From contig JAIVFJ010000094.1 in the NCBI GenBank assembly GCA_025765615.1, positions 62,001-126,000 of the forward strand: a DNA stretch of 64,000 nucleotides. Direction: 5' to 3'. The stretch is from Zopfochytrium polystomum. Lineage: Eukaryota > Chytridiomycota > Chytridiomycetes > Chytridiales > Chytridiaceae. Below the pieces are notes generated by a model. That model saw nothing but the letters and a program-made list of their open reading frames with translations, was not told the DNA's origin and searched no databases. Numbering within the stretch: the stretch's first letter is position 1; each line of letters begins with the position of its first letter. The position numbers and the translations under genes were made by a program. Below, piece after piece: positions 51,620-63,529 of this stretch.

Positions 51620-54034
51620 ATGGACTTGGCTGTTGCCGCCACCGTCCCCGCCGCGGCCGGCCCCGACGCCGCCGCAGCTGGCGATGGCTGGGATGCCGCC
51701 GTTGCTGCTGCTGCTGCTGCGAGTGAGGAGGCCGTTGCCGGGAACGAACGCCCCGCGGTTCCGCATGCCGCCCGACTCCTCCTTCCCCGCAGCAGCAGCA
51801 GCAGCAGCAACAGTCGGCGCCGCCGCAGCAGCACCACCACCACCAGCAGCAACAGCGGCCGACTTGAGAAAGACAGTGGCGAAGACGGCGTCGACGTCGG
51901 CGTCGAGATTCATTCAGACTCTTCATCCTCATCCTCATCGTCCTCCAGTACTCGCAGCACCACAACCACCGTGGCCTGCGGCGACGCGTCCGCCACAGCC
52001 TCTCGCAAAAACTCTCATCTTTCGAACTCAGCAGACTCACCACCTTCCTCCGGTGAAGACTGTGACCACAGCCGCCCAGACCCAAGCGCCAAGCAATCTC
52101 CATCGTCAATGGTGCACGGTGGCCCACTGAAACACGGCGCTGTTTCCGTTTCGTTCACGTCCCTCTCGTCGACTCCGTCCCCCACGGGAGTTCCCCTCTT
52201 CCCCCACATCGCTTCCCCTCAGTATCCACGCTCTATGCAGTCACCGTCTTCTCTCTCCGCGAATTCCCCTCCCTTCATCCCAAGTGCCAACGTGGTGGCT
52301 GGAGTAAAAGGCAACGGTTTTTCAAACACCTCCATGTCCCCGCTGGCGTCGTCGCCTTTGCAAAGCTCTCCAGCGGGTACGAATCGGAACGCCACAGGCT
52401 CCCCTGCGCGCCAGACCCTCCAGCTGCAAATCGTCAACTTCTCGGCGGATCCTTCTTCCCTTGCACGAACAGAAGAAGAGAACGTCCAGGAACGCTACGC
52501 ATGGCCATCCTCGCCGATTTCGCGTTCCGTTTCTGCTGCTGCTTCCATGGGCTCGGGCCTGTCCACCATCCGCTCGAGCGCAAGCACTGGAAGCTTCGCG
52601 TCGGCTCAAGGCTCTTTCGTTTCGTACTCATCGTCACCTTCATCCCCAACATCATTGGCTTCTTTCGCATCGACTTGGTCCTCTTCGCGACGCAATTCGA
52701 CCGCAGCCCACTCACTTCGCACAGCTGCTTCGTCCGAGAACACATCCACCACCGTATCGATTAATGACAGCGAAAAGAACGCCGTAAGGTCTCTGCCTCG
52801 CCTCCACCGGACTCCAGGATACGTAGCACTGGATCAACGCGCAGCCGCCGCTGGGGATATTCACAGCTTGACCTTCCCACCAAATGTGCAGATGGCCGAA
52901 ACTGCCCAGTCGGGCAATTCTGTTGTGGTGCCCACTGGCGCCACCGTCACTTCACCGCCCTCCACCCCCAGCATGAAGGGCCACCAGAGCTACGTGCGGC
53001 ACCGCCGTATGCACGGCCAAAAGTCGCAGGACCAGTCCATGGGACCTGCCGAAACGCACCGACCCCCAAGCCCAACCTCTCCACCGACACAGGATGGACC
53101 CCGTCGGCAGGCCTCAGTCCAGTCGCATTTACAGGTGGCTCCGCAGGCAGCCGGCGAACCCGTTCCTCCATTTCCGCTAAACTCCTCGTCCTCAAACCCG
53201 CAACTGCGCGGATGGACGCGGCTTCGTAACTCGTCTTCGTTTCCTTCCCCTGCCGCGTCGCAGACGTCGGCGCCGGAACAACCCCCAGTTCCTGCACTTC
53301 CGCTTGCGTATCAGTCCGCCCACACTGCCCCGGGACAAAACCCCTCCCAGCTATACCAAACCACTTCGTCCCCGCATCTGGGAGTCCGCAAAGTTTCCCA
53401 GACATTGCTGTCCTTTGAGCCGCTTGCATCACCGTCATCGCCGCTTCGTATGTTGACGCCGCGAACGCCGCCGGTCGTCATGCAAAGGCCGGACCTTCTC
53501 TCGGACGACCCCATGGAGCGACTGCCCCCAACGCTGCTCGCTGGTATCGAGGGCCTCTTTGACGAAGACTTCGCTCCGCCGAGCGGCGCCGGCGGCTTCC
53601 GCGCCGCTCCCGCTGAGCTGGATCCGTGGGAATCGCTCGTGATGAGCGCGGAAACGGACCGCGCTCTGCCGTACTCTTCTCTGACGAGCTTAGCCAGCGG
53701 AGGCGGCGGTAGTGCTGCTGTAGCGTCGCCCCCGTCGACTTCGCCTCGCGGAGTAGGAGCGGCGACTTTGACGACGGGGTTTCGCCGGCCGTCCCTGCTG
53801 CCTTTGCACATTCAGCAGCAGCAACAACAACAACAGCAGCAAGCGGGCGCTTCCTACCATTACCCTGAGTCGTCGTCGCTCGGACGCAGGCTGAGCCGGC
53901 CGCTCCAGGGTGCGAGTGGAACTGGCACGCCTGTGGAAGAGCTCGCCGCAACGGTTGCGTGGCACGGATGGGGCGACAGTCAAGGGCAAGGGGCGGGAAG
54001 CGGCGGCAGCGGTGGCGACTGGCGCCGTTGGTAA
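51620..54034 (+). CDS. Ser/Pro-rich disordered protein, unknown function
   Basis: Intronless, 804 residues from the ATG at 51620 directly behind a CT-rich leader; the frame extends upstream but only through low-complexity sequence. Ala-rich N-terminus, Ser and Thr runs, and many Ser-Pro/Thr-Pro dipeptides (SPLASSPLQSSPAG, PPSTPSMKGH, LTPRTPPVV), potential proline-directed kinase sites. Ordered-looking islands include RQTLQLQIVNFSADPSSLAR, RSLPRLHRTPGYVALDQR, DPMERLPPTLLAGIEGLFDE and ELDPWESLVM. A Gln run (about 53813-53840) precedes the C-terminus, which ends GDWRRW. I recognise no domain; a signalling or transcriptional scaffold is a guess. Confidence 0.7.
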   Translation: MDLAVAATVPAAAGPDAAAAGDGWDAAVAAAAAASEEAVAGNERPAVPHAARLLLPRSSSSSSNSRRRRSSTTTTSSNSGRLEKDSGEDGVDVGVEIHSDSSSSSSSSSSTRSTTTTVACGDASATASRKNSHLSNSADSPPSSGEDCDHSRPDPSAKQSPSSMVHGGPLKHGAVSVSFTSLSSTPSPTGVPLFPHIASPQYPRSMQSPSSLSANSPPFIPSANVVAGVKGNGFSNTSMSPLASSPLQSSPAGTNRNATGSPARQTLQLQIVNFSADPSSLARTEEENVQERYAWPSSPISRSVSAAASMGSGLSTIRSSASTGSFASAQGSFVSYSSSPSSPTSLASFASTWSSSRRNSTAAHSLRTAASSENTSTTVSINDSEKNAVRSLPRLHRTPGYVALDQRAAAAGDIHSLTFPPNVQMAETAQSGNSVVVPTGATVTSPPSTPSMKGHQSYVRHRRMHGQKSQDQSMGPAETHRPPSPTSPPTQDGPRRQASVQSHLQVAPQAAGEPVPPFPLNSSSSNPQLRGWTRLRNSSSFPSPAASQTSAPEQPPVPALPLAYQSAHTAPGQNPSQLYQTTSSPHLGVRKVSQTLLSFEPLASPSSPLRMLTPRTPPVVMQRPDLLSDDPMERLPPTLLAGIEGLFDEDFAPPSGAGGFRAAPAELDPWESLVMSAETDRALPYSSLTSLASGGGGSAAVASPPSTSPRGVGAATLTTGFRRPSLLPLHIQQQQQQQQQQAGASYHYPESSSLGRRLSRPLQGASGTGTPVEELAATVAWHGWGDSQGQGAGSGGSGGDWRRW

Positions 54035-55598
54035 AGTCTGTGTTGCTTGGGTCGAGGCTTGTGTTAGGCATTTCTCTTTTTCGTGTTTGTGTGTGAGCGC
54101 GGTTTCTGTGTATTTTTTTTTGGTGTGTTCCTATCGGTGTGATAAGCCGCCCCCCCACCCACCGCAAACGTTATGTCTCGTGTCCCCCGAATGCCCCCTG
54201 CCCCCACCACTTTCTGCTTTTACTCTCGCTTGTGCTTTCCAACCAACCACCCCCTTTTCCTTCCCTCACTCCCCCCACTCTGGCTTTGTGTGCCCCTTTT
54301 GGCACGAGTGCGAAAATCCCCAAACAGAAAAACCCTAACCGACAAAACGGTGCCTTTTTTTTTCTTCTTTCCGTTGCCGCGCTTTGGCCGTTTTTGGCGG
54401 TCGGCGGTGATGGGTGGGCACCCGCCGTTTCTTCTCTTCTCCATTTTTTTCTTTTCTTTCCTTTTTCTTCGACTGCGTCTCCGAGGGTCCGCCTTCGTTT
54501 CTCTTTGCCCCTCCTGCTCTTCTTCCCGCGTTGTTCAGCCCATTAGCAATTCGCCCGTAATGAAAATCTTTCCTTACTCTGAAAAAAAAAAAAAACAAAA
54601 AAAAACAAATAAAGCACAATCGAGATGTACGTTGGTTGGCTGGTTGCGAATAAGCCAGTCAGCAGCAGCAGCAGCAGCAGTAGTAGCAGGAGATTTTTCG
54701 TTCTCGTTTCGCCAAAAAGACGACGACGATAGAAAGGAAAGTAGCTCGGACTGTCACCCGCAGCACAAGGCCGGCCGGATCGGCCTTTCGCATTTCGTTA
54801 TCATCGCCAACTCGGAACCCCCCGGTTTTTTTCTTTTTTTGCGTCATGACCATGGTCTTCAAGTCATTCATTTGTCCGCAAAAAAATTAGTGCCGTATAA
54901 AAAAAAAAAAGAAGAAAAAAAACCAACCCGTCTTACTCGCTTCAGTCAATCTTGACAGCGTTAAATGCATTTTTTCAGAGGCAGTCGGAATTTTTTTTTT
55001 TTTTTTTGGAAACTTTTGGCTTTCAATTGACGATTTTTTATTTTTTTTTTTTTGGTTGGAAATGCTTGTGAGAAGATACGCCTTGTAAACCGTTGTGCCG
55101 CTGTTGGCAAGCTTGACTGAAAGGGTATACGACTTTTTTTTTTTTTTTTGTTATGTTGCTCCACAATCAACAAGGATTTTTTGACTAAATGATTTTGAAT
55201 ACCCTGTGAAAGTTTTTTGTACCGTGGCTGCACTCCGTTCTCGAGAGAATTTCCTTTCTTTTTACCTGCAAGTCGTGTGTCACCAGTAAGAGGAATATTC
55301 GATCCAATTTCGTTCGTTGCGTCGCTTAAGCGACACAGCCTCGCTCTGGAAAGGAGAAAATAGATCGCGATTCGCGACTCGGCGTGTCTCGCCCAGCAGT
55401 GCGCATTGCAGACGATCGTGTATTTGTATCAGTTCGGGAAAGAGAACAGGGGAAACTGGAAAACACAAACAGAGAGGTAGAAAGGTGATATCGACCTCAG
55501 CACCCAAAAACAAGAAAGTAAAGGGAAACCAGAGAAACCAGAGAAATCAAAAGAGCAATTAAACCAAGAAAAAAACACCAAACAGTCTGGCCGCATAT
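54035..55598. other. Intergenic region between converging genes
   Basis: Contains many homopolymer T/A tracts (for example 54991-55007, 55040-55052, 55135-55150). No gene seen. Confidence 0.45.
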
Positions 55599-57884
55599 TT
55601 ACCACGGCCACGTCCACGGGCTCTTGATGTCCCTGGCCGCGGCCGCCTGCGCCTGCAGCCCACCCCACGTCGCCGTGTCGTCGGTCCAAAACTCATAGTC
55701 CCCGGGGTTCCCCGGTATCATGACCTGCCACGGAAAGAACGGAACGCCCACCGCGTTCGCCGCCTTCGCCTCGGCCACGTTCGACGACGCCTTCCAGTCG
55801 CCCGTCGACCCAAACTCCTCGTACACCACCCGCTTCCCCGCGCTCTTCGCCCGCGCCACAACCCCGGCCAGCCGCGCCCCGCCGTCCGATCCGTAGCTGT
55901 GCACCGCCACAACGTCCACCGCCGCGCACCCCATCACCGCGTCCGTCGCCGACGAGTCGAAATCCGTCCCGCCCCCCGTCGCGACAAGGATGCCGCTGCC
56001 CGCCGGCAGCTCCGCACGGATCACCCCGGCCCGCCCGCACGTCCACGCCGCCGCCGCGCTCCCGCCCGCACCCGACATGTGCCCGAAAGCCTCGTTCTCC
56101 GGCTCGAACGCCAGCACCACGTCGTCCAGCTCCCGCCACGCCCGGCCCCCCAAGAACCCGTTGCGGTGCCGCAGCGCGTGCTGCAGCCGAGCGTCGAACG
56201 CCGCCACCGCCGCGCTGTTGCTGTAGAACTGCGACGCGTCCTGTCCAAACTGCCAGTAGTACGCGTCCGAGTCGAACGACCCCAGCGAGTACCGGTCGTG
56301 CAGCGCGATCACCAGCTTTAGCCCGCGCGCCTTGCACTTGACCATCAGCGCGTCCACGAGCACCAGCACCGTGTCGTTGTACGCCCCGACGGCCTTGTCC
56401 TCCAGGTCGTCGACCGCCAGCGAGCTGCTGCCCTTGTTCGTCACCCAGCAGTGGTTGATGAAGATCCGCACCGCGCGGTACTTTGCCGCCACCAGCGCAT
56501 CGAGGATTTTGGTCTGGTCCGCCTCCGTCAGCGCCCACAGGAAGTAGCTGTTGACGCCCGCAAAGGACTGGTCCGTCCACGTTACGGTGGAGCTGCCCGC
56601 GGCGGTTGTGCCGGTCGAGTTTGATGCGGTGGACGACGAGCTGCCGTCGTCGTCGTCGGGGGTGACCGGGAACGTGCCGGGCGGGCTGTGCGAGAGCGTC
56701 GTCGGCTGGTCGATGCACAGCGCAGTGCCAGAGAGTAGCTTGCTGGGCAGCGCCGAGCAGTCCAGGTTCGTGTTCATCAGCGACAGCGACAGCGACGTCG
56801 CCGCGTACGGGTCGTACCCGAGCGTCTTGAGCCGCGCCCGCGCCGCCGCCAGCGCGTCGTGGCAGGTCGACGTCGCCGTCAGGTTGAACGTCGCGGTGCA
56901 CCCGGACGCCGGGGTCGGTGCGCTCACCATCCGCGCGACGCTGGCATCCGACAGGTCGAACGCGTGGGTGAGGCACACGCGGGTGCCGGCTGGCAGCGCG
57001 GTCGTGTTGCTGCTGGCGTCGCCGCTCCCGCAGTCGACGGTTGGGTTCGCGAGAGCGAATTGGGCGCCGCGGGATACGTAGCGCGCGGTCGCGTTGGACG
57101 CGAGGAGGTTTGACGAGAAGCGCGGCACGAGGCTGGCGCACGAGTCGGAGGCGGCGGCCGTGTGGACGACGCTGCAGTCGTCGGAGAACGCCGACGGCGC
57201 GGTGCCGTTCGTCGTAGGAAGCACTGCGGGCGTGCCTGCATCCACCCTTTTCAGGATGCAGATAATGTCGTTGGGGCGCAGCGCCGTGCAGTCGAGCTTT
57301 CCGTCGTTGTTTGACTGGATCGTTGAAATGGACTGAAACACAGAACGGGGGGGAAGAAGATAGAAGGATGAGCAAAATGAAGCGTGTTCGAAAGACAACG
57401 TTGGGAAGCACCCGAGCTCATGGCATGCTCTGTCAGTAGCTCCAGTTCTCTCGCTCTCCCACGCGCCATGTTCCGAATGCAACTAACATTCCTTCGCTCT
57501 GTTGCACACTCACGCGCACAGTCTCTCACTTCCTTTCTCTCTTTCTCTCACTCCAACTCACTCACGCACACACACACCACCACACAAACACACCCACGCG
57601 CGCATGGACACCCCTCCAACTCTCCCCGTCTCGTCGCACTCGCCACATACCACATTGTACGTCGAGGCAATGCCCATGCAGCTGTCGCCGTCGGTGATCA
57701 GGTGCCGCAGTTGGCAGCTCGTGGCGACGGAAATAGCCTTGCTCGTCAGGGACGGGCTGAGGTGGCGGCCGCGGCGGGACGAGCCGCCAGCGTTCGAACC
57801 GATGAACGAGAACGCGGACGCGGACGGCGCCGACAGGAGCAGGATGGCGACGGACGCGGCGGCGAGTGCGAGGGAGGCGATCAT
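55599..57884 (-). CDS. Secreted LysM-GH5 glycoside hydrolase (beta-mannanase-like)
   Basis: Exons 57884-57651 and 57332-55599 (318-bp intron, GTATGT...TTTCAG) give 655 residues. MIASLALAAASVAILLLSAP..ASA is a signal peptide; an upstream in-frame ATG at 57926 would only lengthen its n-region. Three LysM or LysM-like modules follow. The first spans the intron (CQLRHLITDGDSCMGIASTY, NV-SISTIQSNNDGKLDC, TALRPNDIICI), the others end LPAGTRVCLTHA and LLSGTALCIDQP. After a Ser/Thr linker comes a GH5 barrel: FAGVNSYFLWALTEADQTKI, LKLVIALHDRYSLGSF, the acid/base Glu in DDVVLAFEPENEAFG and the nucleophile Glu in VVYEEFGSTGDW. Likely role is cleaving beta-mannan-type polysaccharide while LysM modules hold chitin or another GlcNAc polymer. 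Confidence 0.85.
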
Positions 57885-58470
57885 GGCCGGCCGAGAGCGG
57901 CGCCCCGAAGAACGTGCAGGGTTCATGCGACAGTGGCGGCAGATACAACTTCCTCTTCCTGGGGCTGCTGCTGCTGCTGCCGACGTCGACGAGGGCGACG
58001 AGGCGGTTGTGGTGGTGATTCTGCTGCTTCTTCTAGTTGTGGAAGTGGTAGTAGTTGTAGTAGTAATTGTAGTGGTTGTGGTTGTTGCTGTTGTTGCTGT
58101 TGGCGGCGGCGACAACAGGGATGATGGCGGTCGCAGCATTCGGTGCGATTACCCCCCGGGAGCGAGCGAGCGAGCGATTCTTCTTCTTCTTCTTCTTCTT
58201 CTTCTTTTTCTTTGTGTCGGCGGCCCGTCCGTCGGCTGGCGGTGGCGACTTTTTTGGTGTTTTTTGTTGTTTGCGTTCGCTTCTTTTATATTTATTTGCT
58301 TTTTTGTTGTTGTATATTCCTCTCTTTGTTTGCTTTTTTGGGTTTCCTTTTTTGGTGCCATTTCTCTCGTCGTTTTGACAACGACATGGCCGCGCATCGG
58401 CAGGCCCACAAAGTGGCGGCGGCCCAATGCATCTCCCTCTTGACGACTGTCTGTCTGACTGACTGTCTGA

Positions 58471-58519
<49 letters not shown>

Positions 58520-59437
58520 CAGGAGTCAGGAATTCAAGCCGAGCGGTCTTTGCCTTTTTCGGACTGAGAGGCGGAACAACGGGAGATTTGCCTTGTGGTG
58601 GCTGTCTGTCTTTCGAATCGATTTCGAGACAAGATTGGGAAACAAGCCACCCGCAGAAAAAGAAACAAAAGAAAAAGAAAGAAAAGAAAAAAAAAAAAGA
58701 AGAAAGAAAGAAATGCTGCCAACATTGATTTTGCGACCGCCAGAAAAATCTGAGGCTCCGTCAGCCACCAACCAAGTTGCTATTGCACTTCCAGAGAAAC
58801 CTTGATTCAAGAGTGTCAATGGAAGAACCCCTGAACTGCCTCGCTAATAAACATTAAAAAAAGGAAAAAAAAAGGAAAAAAAGGAAACACTGCAAACTGA
58901 ACCAATGCCTCTTTTCTTACGCTGTAAAAATTGGCATCCAGCAGGGATTACTTTAGGTTTGGCAGCGGTGCAGGAACAGACTTGCCCTGTATTCAGAGGT
59001 GGAACAAGCCTGTCCACCTGGGAAGCAGACTGGCAGAAAGCGCCTTTCTTGTTTCCAGTGCTTCTGGTGTGGGTCCATAGTTGTGCTTGACAAGGCTGCA
59101 ACCAGTTAGCGCCCTTGCAAGAGGAAAAAACGGACAAAGTGTGGCACATACAATGGTGCACCAGTTAGTGCGCACACAATTAAGAGGTTGGGGTTTGCAA
59201 ACCCTGCTGAGTTGTTTGTGTTGTGATTTCGATTTTGGAAGAGCAGTGAAGGGCACCAAGTAACTAAGTCTTTTATGTAGTGTACAGGGGCAGGTTGAGT
59301 TGTGCAAAGTGCAAAAGCTTGCAACCAACAATCGAGCCAGGCTATATATATATATGTCAGATTTGTCTTATGCTGTAATGAAGTGGTTCCATGAAGTGGC
59401 CTTGGCGTGGCAGAAGTGACTGCGAGGTCAGGGTGCA

Positions 59438-59608
59438 GGCACAGAGTGAACTGTGCCTTGCCCATTCACACTGTGCCGCTGGCCTCATGAAGGGGATACC
59501 CTGTGGGTGGATGCTGAAGGAGACAGGCGCTCCGCGCCTGTCTCTTGCCTATTGAAGGCCGAGCAGTCTGTCTACAGAGGAGGAAGACAGGCAATTAGTG
59601 CCTGTGTC
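59438..59608. repeat. Hairpin repeat, locus 2 (three hairpins)
   Basis: Hairpin E: GGCACAG/CTGTGCC (59438-59444, 59451-59457). Hairpin C: GAGACAGGCG/CGCCTGTCTC (59520-59529, 59535-59544), loop CTCCG, 10 perfect pairs. Hairpin D: ACAGGCA/TGCCTGT (59587-59593, 59599-59605), loop ATTAG. Spacers (GGGGATACCCTGTGGG, the TGAAGG-GGCC motif, TTGCC before each stem) match locus 1 at 26381-26503 in inverted orientation. Confidence 0.75.
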
Positions 59609-59653
59609 GTTCCCAATGCAGCCTGCTTGCCTGGGCCTCCGAAGGGCATGAAG

Positions 59654-59775
59654 TGTTGGAGTTTGCACACATTACCTTCGCCTTTTAAGATCCTCTGACC
59701 TGTCTTCAAGAGTAAAGACGATTTAAGATGGCATTCAGGCTGGTCCCAGTGTTAACTATCATCGGAGTCTGATTC
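59654..59775 (+). repeat. Partial copy of the second LTR family
   Basis: About 105 bp match the start of the block at 27093 (TGTTGGAGTTTGCACACATT, GATCCTCTGACCTGTCTTCA, GGCTGGTCCCAGTGTTA). It then jumps to a segment resembling 27455-27475 (GTCTGA-TCCTGAGA), implying an internal deletion of about 260 bp. No right end or target duplication seen. Confidence 0.6.
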
Positions 59776-60109
59776 CTGAGACGCACCCCGTAATACCTGT
59801 GAGGGGGGGTGCGAGTGTAATAAGCCGCCGGGGAGGGAAAACAGTGAGGAATTAATCCGCGATTTGCTTTCACTTTTTTTGTTTTGGTTTGTGAATTGCC
59901 CCAAAAGAGAGAGGACACAAAGAATATGGGGGGGCGAAACGCGAGAGAGAGAGAGAGAGAAAGCAATGGGACGGTACCAAAGCGAATCGAAAAGCAAGAA
60001 AGAGCCAAAATGGGAGAAAGAAAAAAATATAGAACTAACTATCAAAAGTGGAATACAGACGGCACCAACCAAAAACCCACACCCTTTTTTTTTTTACTTT
60101 CCCTTCTTT

Positions 60110-62508
60110 TCACGCGTCGCCGTCGTCGCCCTCGACCGCAAGGAAGCACATCACCTCGCACAGCAGGCTCTCGCACTCGTCCGCGAGCGCCGTCACCACA
60201 ACCTGCCCTGCAGGCACCCGCCGCCGCCTCCGCTCTGACCCGCCGCCGCCGACTTCCACGTACCACTCGGCGTCGTCCAAATCCTCCTCGCCCCCGCCGT
60301 TTTCCTCCTCACCCGCCCGGTCGCCTCCCGCCGCCGCCGCCGCCGCCGCAGCAGCAGCAGTCGCAGCAACCGCCTCCGCGACCACGTCCCGCCCCGCCTC
60401 CTCAACCACAGTCTCACTAGCACCAGCACCAGCGCCACCACCCGCAGCGGCAACAACCGCCTCGGCCCAATACAACCCCTCGCGCCTCCGCCGCCGCTCG
60501 ACCGCCGCCAACTCCCGCCCGACGGCTTCCGCCTCCCTCACGGCCTCCTTCCGCCGCTTCTTGAGCGCCTCGTCGCGCGCCGCCGGCGTCGCCGCCGCCA
60601 GCGCCAACGGCCTGGCGCCGAGCCACAGCCCCCACCGCGGCGACGCGGCCGCGGCGCGACTGCGCAGCCGCCAGAGCCGGCCGCGGAGGAACGACAGCTG
60701 CTCGTAGGTTGGGAGGAGGCGGGCGCCGACGACGACTGGGGAGGAGGAAGAGGAGGACGACGACGAGGACGAGGGCGCGTCGAGGAGGCGGGCCATGCGC
60801 GAGTGGATGCGGGTCAGCTGGCGCGCGAGGGTCAGTTGGCCGGGCACGAGGAGCGCCGCGGACGAGGTCAGGGTGAGCGGCGTTGGCGAGGGTGTTGTTG
60901 TGGCTGCAGTATTATCGGTCGACGACGAAGCGGGCGGCGGCACGATGACGCCTGCGACGCGCATATCCTCGATGCGCGCGACGTCGGCCTCGATGGCGCG
61001 CAGCTGGGTGGCGGTGTCGGCTGGAGTCGTCGACGAAGGAGAAGAATTGGCGAGCGCGTCGAGCGCGGCGTCGATGCGCAGCAAATCCTGGTGCACGGCG
61101 TACAGCGGAGAGGTGGCCGGCACGGGGTCGAGGCGCGTGATGAGCGCGTACAGGCGATCGAAGTTTGCGTGCAGCAGGCTGGCGCAGAGCGCCTCGCCGG
61201 CCGTCGGCGGGCCGTCGCGGACCGAGATGAAGCGGCCGTTTTCGCTGTTGTGGGTTTTAGCGATCGAGACACTCACGAAAAGGAAAGAGGGAGTGAAAAA
61301 GGGGGGGGAAAAAAAAACAATAAAAAATAAAAGACGAAACTCAACTCTCTCGTTGCGTCGATGGCGTGCAGCACCTCGTAAAAGCCCTTGACCGTCTCGA
61401 CGTCCGCGGCCCACGCGTCGAGTCCCGTCGTCGTCGTCGTTTCCCCATCTGCCCCTGCTCCTCCCTCCGCCTTCTCGCCGCCGTCCAGCAGCGCGTCCAG
61501 CTTCCCGCGCAGCTCGCGCAGCTGCGCCAGCACGGGCCTCAGCGGCGCCGCGACGGCGTCCTCGTCGTCGTCGATCGTCATGACACGCAGCACGCGGTGC
61601 GCGCGGTGCGCCAGCGCCGACAGCACCGCCTGGCCCTCCCTCAACGCCGGCGCGTGCGGCCTCGCCGGCTTGCCTCCGCCTCCCTCCCCCGCGTCACCCT
61701 CCAACAGCTCCTTGGCGACGTCGTCCGCCTCCTCCCGCGCCTCCCGCGCCCTGGCATCCACCTGCACCCGCTCGACCCGGCTCTCGACCGCGCGCAGCCG
61801 CGCCGCCAGCGCGTCCACGTCCGCCGGCGCGTACGCCCCGCCCCGCCGCAGCGCGTCCGCCGCGCGCACGATGCCGGCCAGCGCCGCGTAGCTCGGGTAC
61901 AGCAGCGGGTCGACGCGGGCCGCGGCGGACCACGACGAGAGCAGGAGCGTCCAGATCGCGTCGAGCGTCGCGTCGATTTGCTCGCGGACGCTTGGGGGCG
62001 GGGGCGGGTGGGCGTGGTCGTGCGGGGGTTGGGGCGGCGCCGGCTTGGGCCAGCCGAGGAGCGGCGACGGGCCGGCGTCCGGGTGGTCGCGGAGGCGGTT
62101 CATGATCTGGTTGGGTAGTGGGGGGAGGTGGGGGTTTTTGTGTGTGTGTGTGTGTTTGTATGTGTGTGTTTGTATGTGTGTGTTCAAGTGTGCGTGTGCG
62201 TGTGCATGCATGGTTGGGAGAAAGCGATCGAGTCAGTCTATCCGCGCAACAAAACTCTCCTTAAACCAAAGCCGCCGTCCAAAAAAACTCACCAGTCCCA
62301 GCGCGTCCGTCTGCGAGTCGAGGTCCGCCAGCGTGACGGCGCCGTGCGTGCGCTTCTTGAGCGCGACGAGGCCGTGCTTGAGGTCGCGCAGGTCGTGCAG
62401 GATGGCGGCCAGCTCGGCGTCCTCGTTGTTGCTTTTGTTGCTTTTGTTGGTGGCGGTGGTGGTGGCGTCGTTGTTGTTGTCCTGCGAGGACGTCGACGAT
62501 GCGAGCAT
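60110..62508 (-). CDS. DUF2408 / UPF0662 family protein (yeast CUB1-like)
   Basis: Exons 62508-62293, 62106-61346 and 61244-60110 (introns 186 and 101 bp, GT-AG) give 703 residues. The alpha-helical fungal family DUF2408 includes budding-yeast YPL260W/CUB1, linked genetically to proteasome and stress functions. Visible family patterns: LHDLRDLKHGLVALKKR near the start, LLYPSYAALAGIVRAADALR, and, joined across intron 2, HAIDATR-DENGRFISVRDG followed by GEALCASLLHANFDRLYALI; the second repeat has LLPTYEQLSFLRGRLWRLR. The C-terminus carries an Ala run, an acidic patch and a Lys/Arg coiled coil. It is strongly GC-rich, and antisense open frames across it are composition artefacts. Intron 1 contains a TG microsatellite. 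Confidence 0.8.
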
Positions 62509-63185
62509 GGTGGTAGATGTGCGGTGTGTGTGATGTGTGTGGGTGTGTGTGATGTGTGTCGGACTGTTGTTCTCTTTCAAATCGCTTGTTTGATTGTTGG
62601 CGCAGGAGAAGTCGGCCGTCGCCCCTCCCTCCGTTTTATACCCTCGCCCGACGGTCGGTCGGCCCTCCTGTTGGGCACTCACACACACACACACGCACAC
62701 ACACATTCACACACACACACACACACACTCTCTCTCTCTCTCTCTGTCAGTCTCTCTCCCTGTCTGTCTCTCTCTACCTCTCATCGGTGACTCTTTCCTC
62801 TCCGTCAGGGTCACCATTACGATAGATGCCCCCGATGACTCGACTTGCATCATGCCCCCCTCTTCTTTTCTTTTTTTTTTTTTTTTTTTGGTAATGGTGC
62901 CGCTCACGTGACAGTTCTCTTTTTTTTCTTTTTTTTTTGGCTCTCTTTTTCAAAGCACACATGTGACGCTCTTTCGTCATTCCTTCTATTTTTTTTTCTT
63001 CTTTTCTTGATCAAAATTTTCAAAAAGGAAACAAACAAAAAAAGAAACAAAAACAAAAAGGAAAAAAAAAAAGAAATAAGCCAATCGCCCAATCCCGAAC
63101 CGAACTAACTGGCTCCCACCACCCTCTTCTTAACTCGGAAAGAAAGGTCGTGCAGCTAACGTAATACTAACTAGCTGGGGAGAGA

Positions 63186-63252
<67 letters not shown>

Positions 63253-63487
63253 CGAGGACGCGGGCGGGAAGGGTGAGACACGGAAAACCAAGAAACAAGA
63301 AGAAAGCGGCGACGACGGCGGACGTCCAATGGTAGAGATAACAGACAATAGTCACACAGAGAGAGAGAGAGACTGATGAGAGAGAACACGCATGGTGAAT
63401 GAATGAATGAAACGAAAAAACGAAAAAACAAGGACACTTTCTACAGCGGGCGAGTTTGAGGTAAGGGACGAAAACACAACCAAAAAA

Positions 63488-63518
<31 letters not shown>

Positions 63519-63529
63519 CAAAGCCCTCC
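62509..63529. other. Intergenic region with several microsatellites
   Basis: CA/CT compound tract (62680-62745), T-tracts (62871-62890, 62919-62938), GA tract (63180-63250) and CA tract (63488-63512). The first is in the upstream region of the DUF2408 gene. No gene visible. Confidence 0.45.
63180..63250. repeat. (GA)n microsatellite
   Basis: About 70 bp of GA dinucleotide with one GG interruption at each end. Confidence 0.9.

Larger units (their letters stand above)
57885..60109. other. Intergenic and repeat DNA between two minus-strand genes
   Basis: TTC tract (about 58178-58204), CT tract (about 58473-58516), A-rich stretches (58660-58715, 58855-58885), a TA tract (59343-59354), then hairpin repeat locus 2 and a partial LTR. 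No protein-coding gene supported. Confidence 0.4.

Noticed and set aside
55693..57411. 572-residue frame overlapping the LysM-GH5 gene on the same strand
   Set aside because: High GC opens it; it has no family pattern, while the chosen frame carries both catalytic Glu motifs and LysM cysteines.
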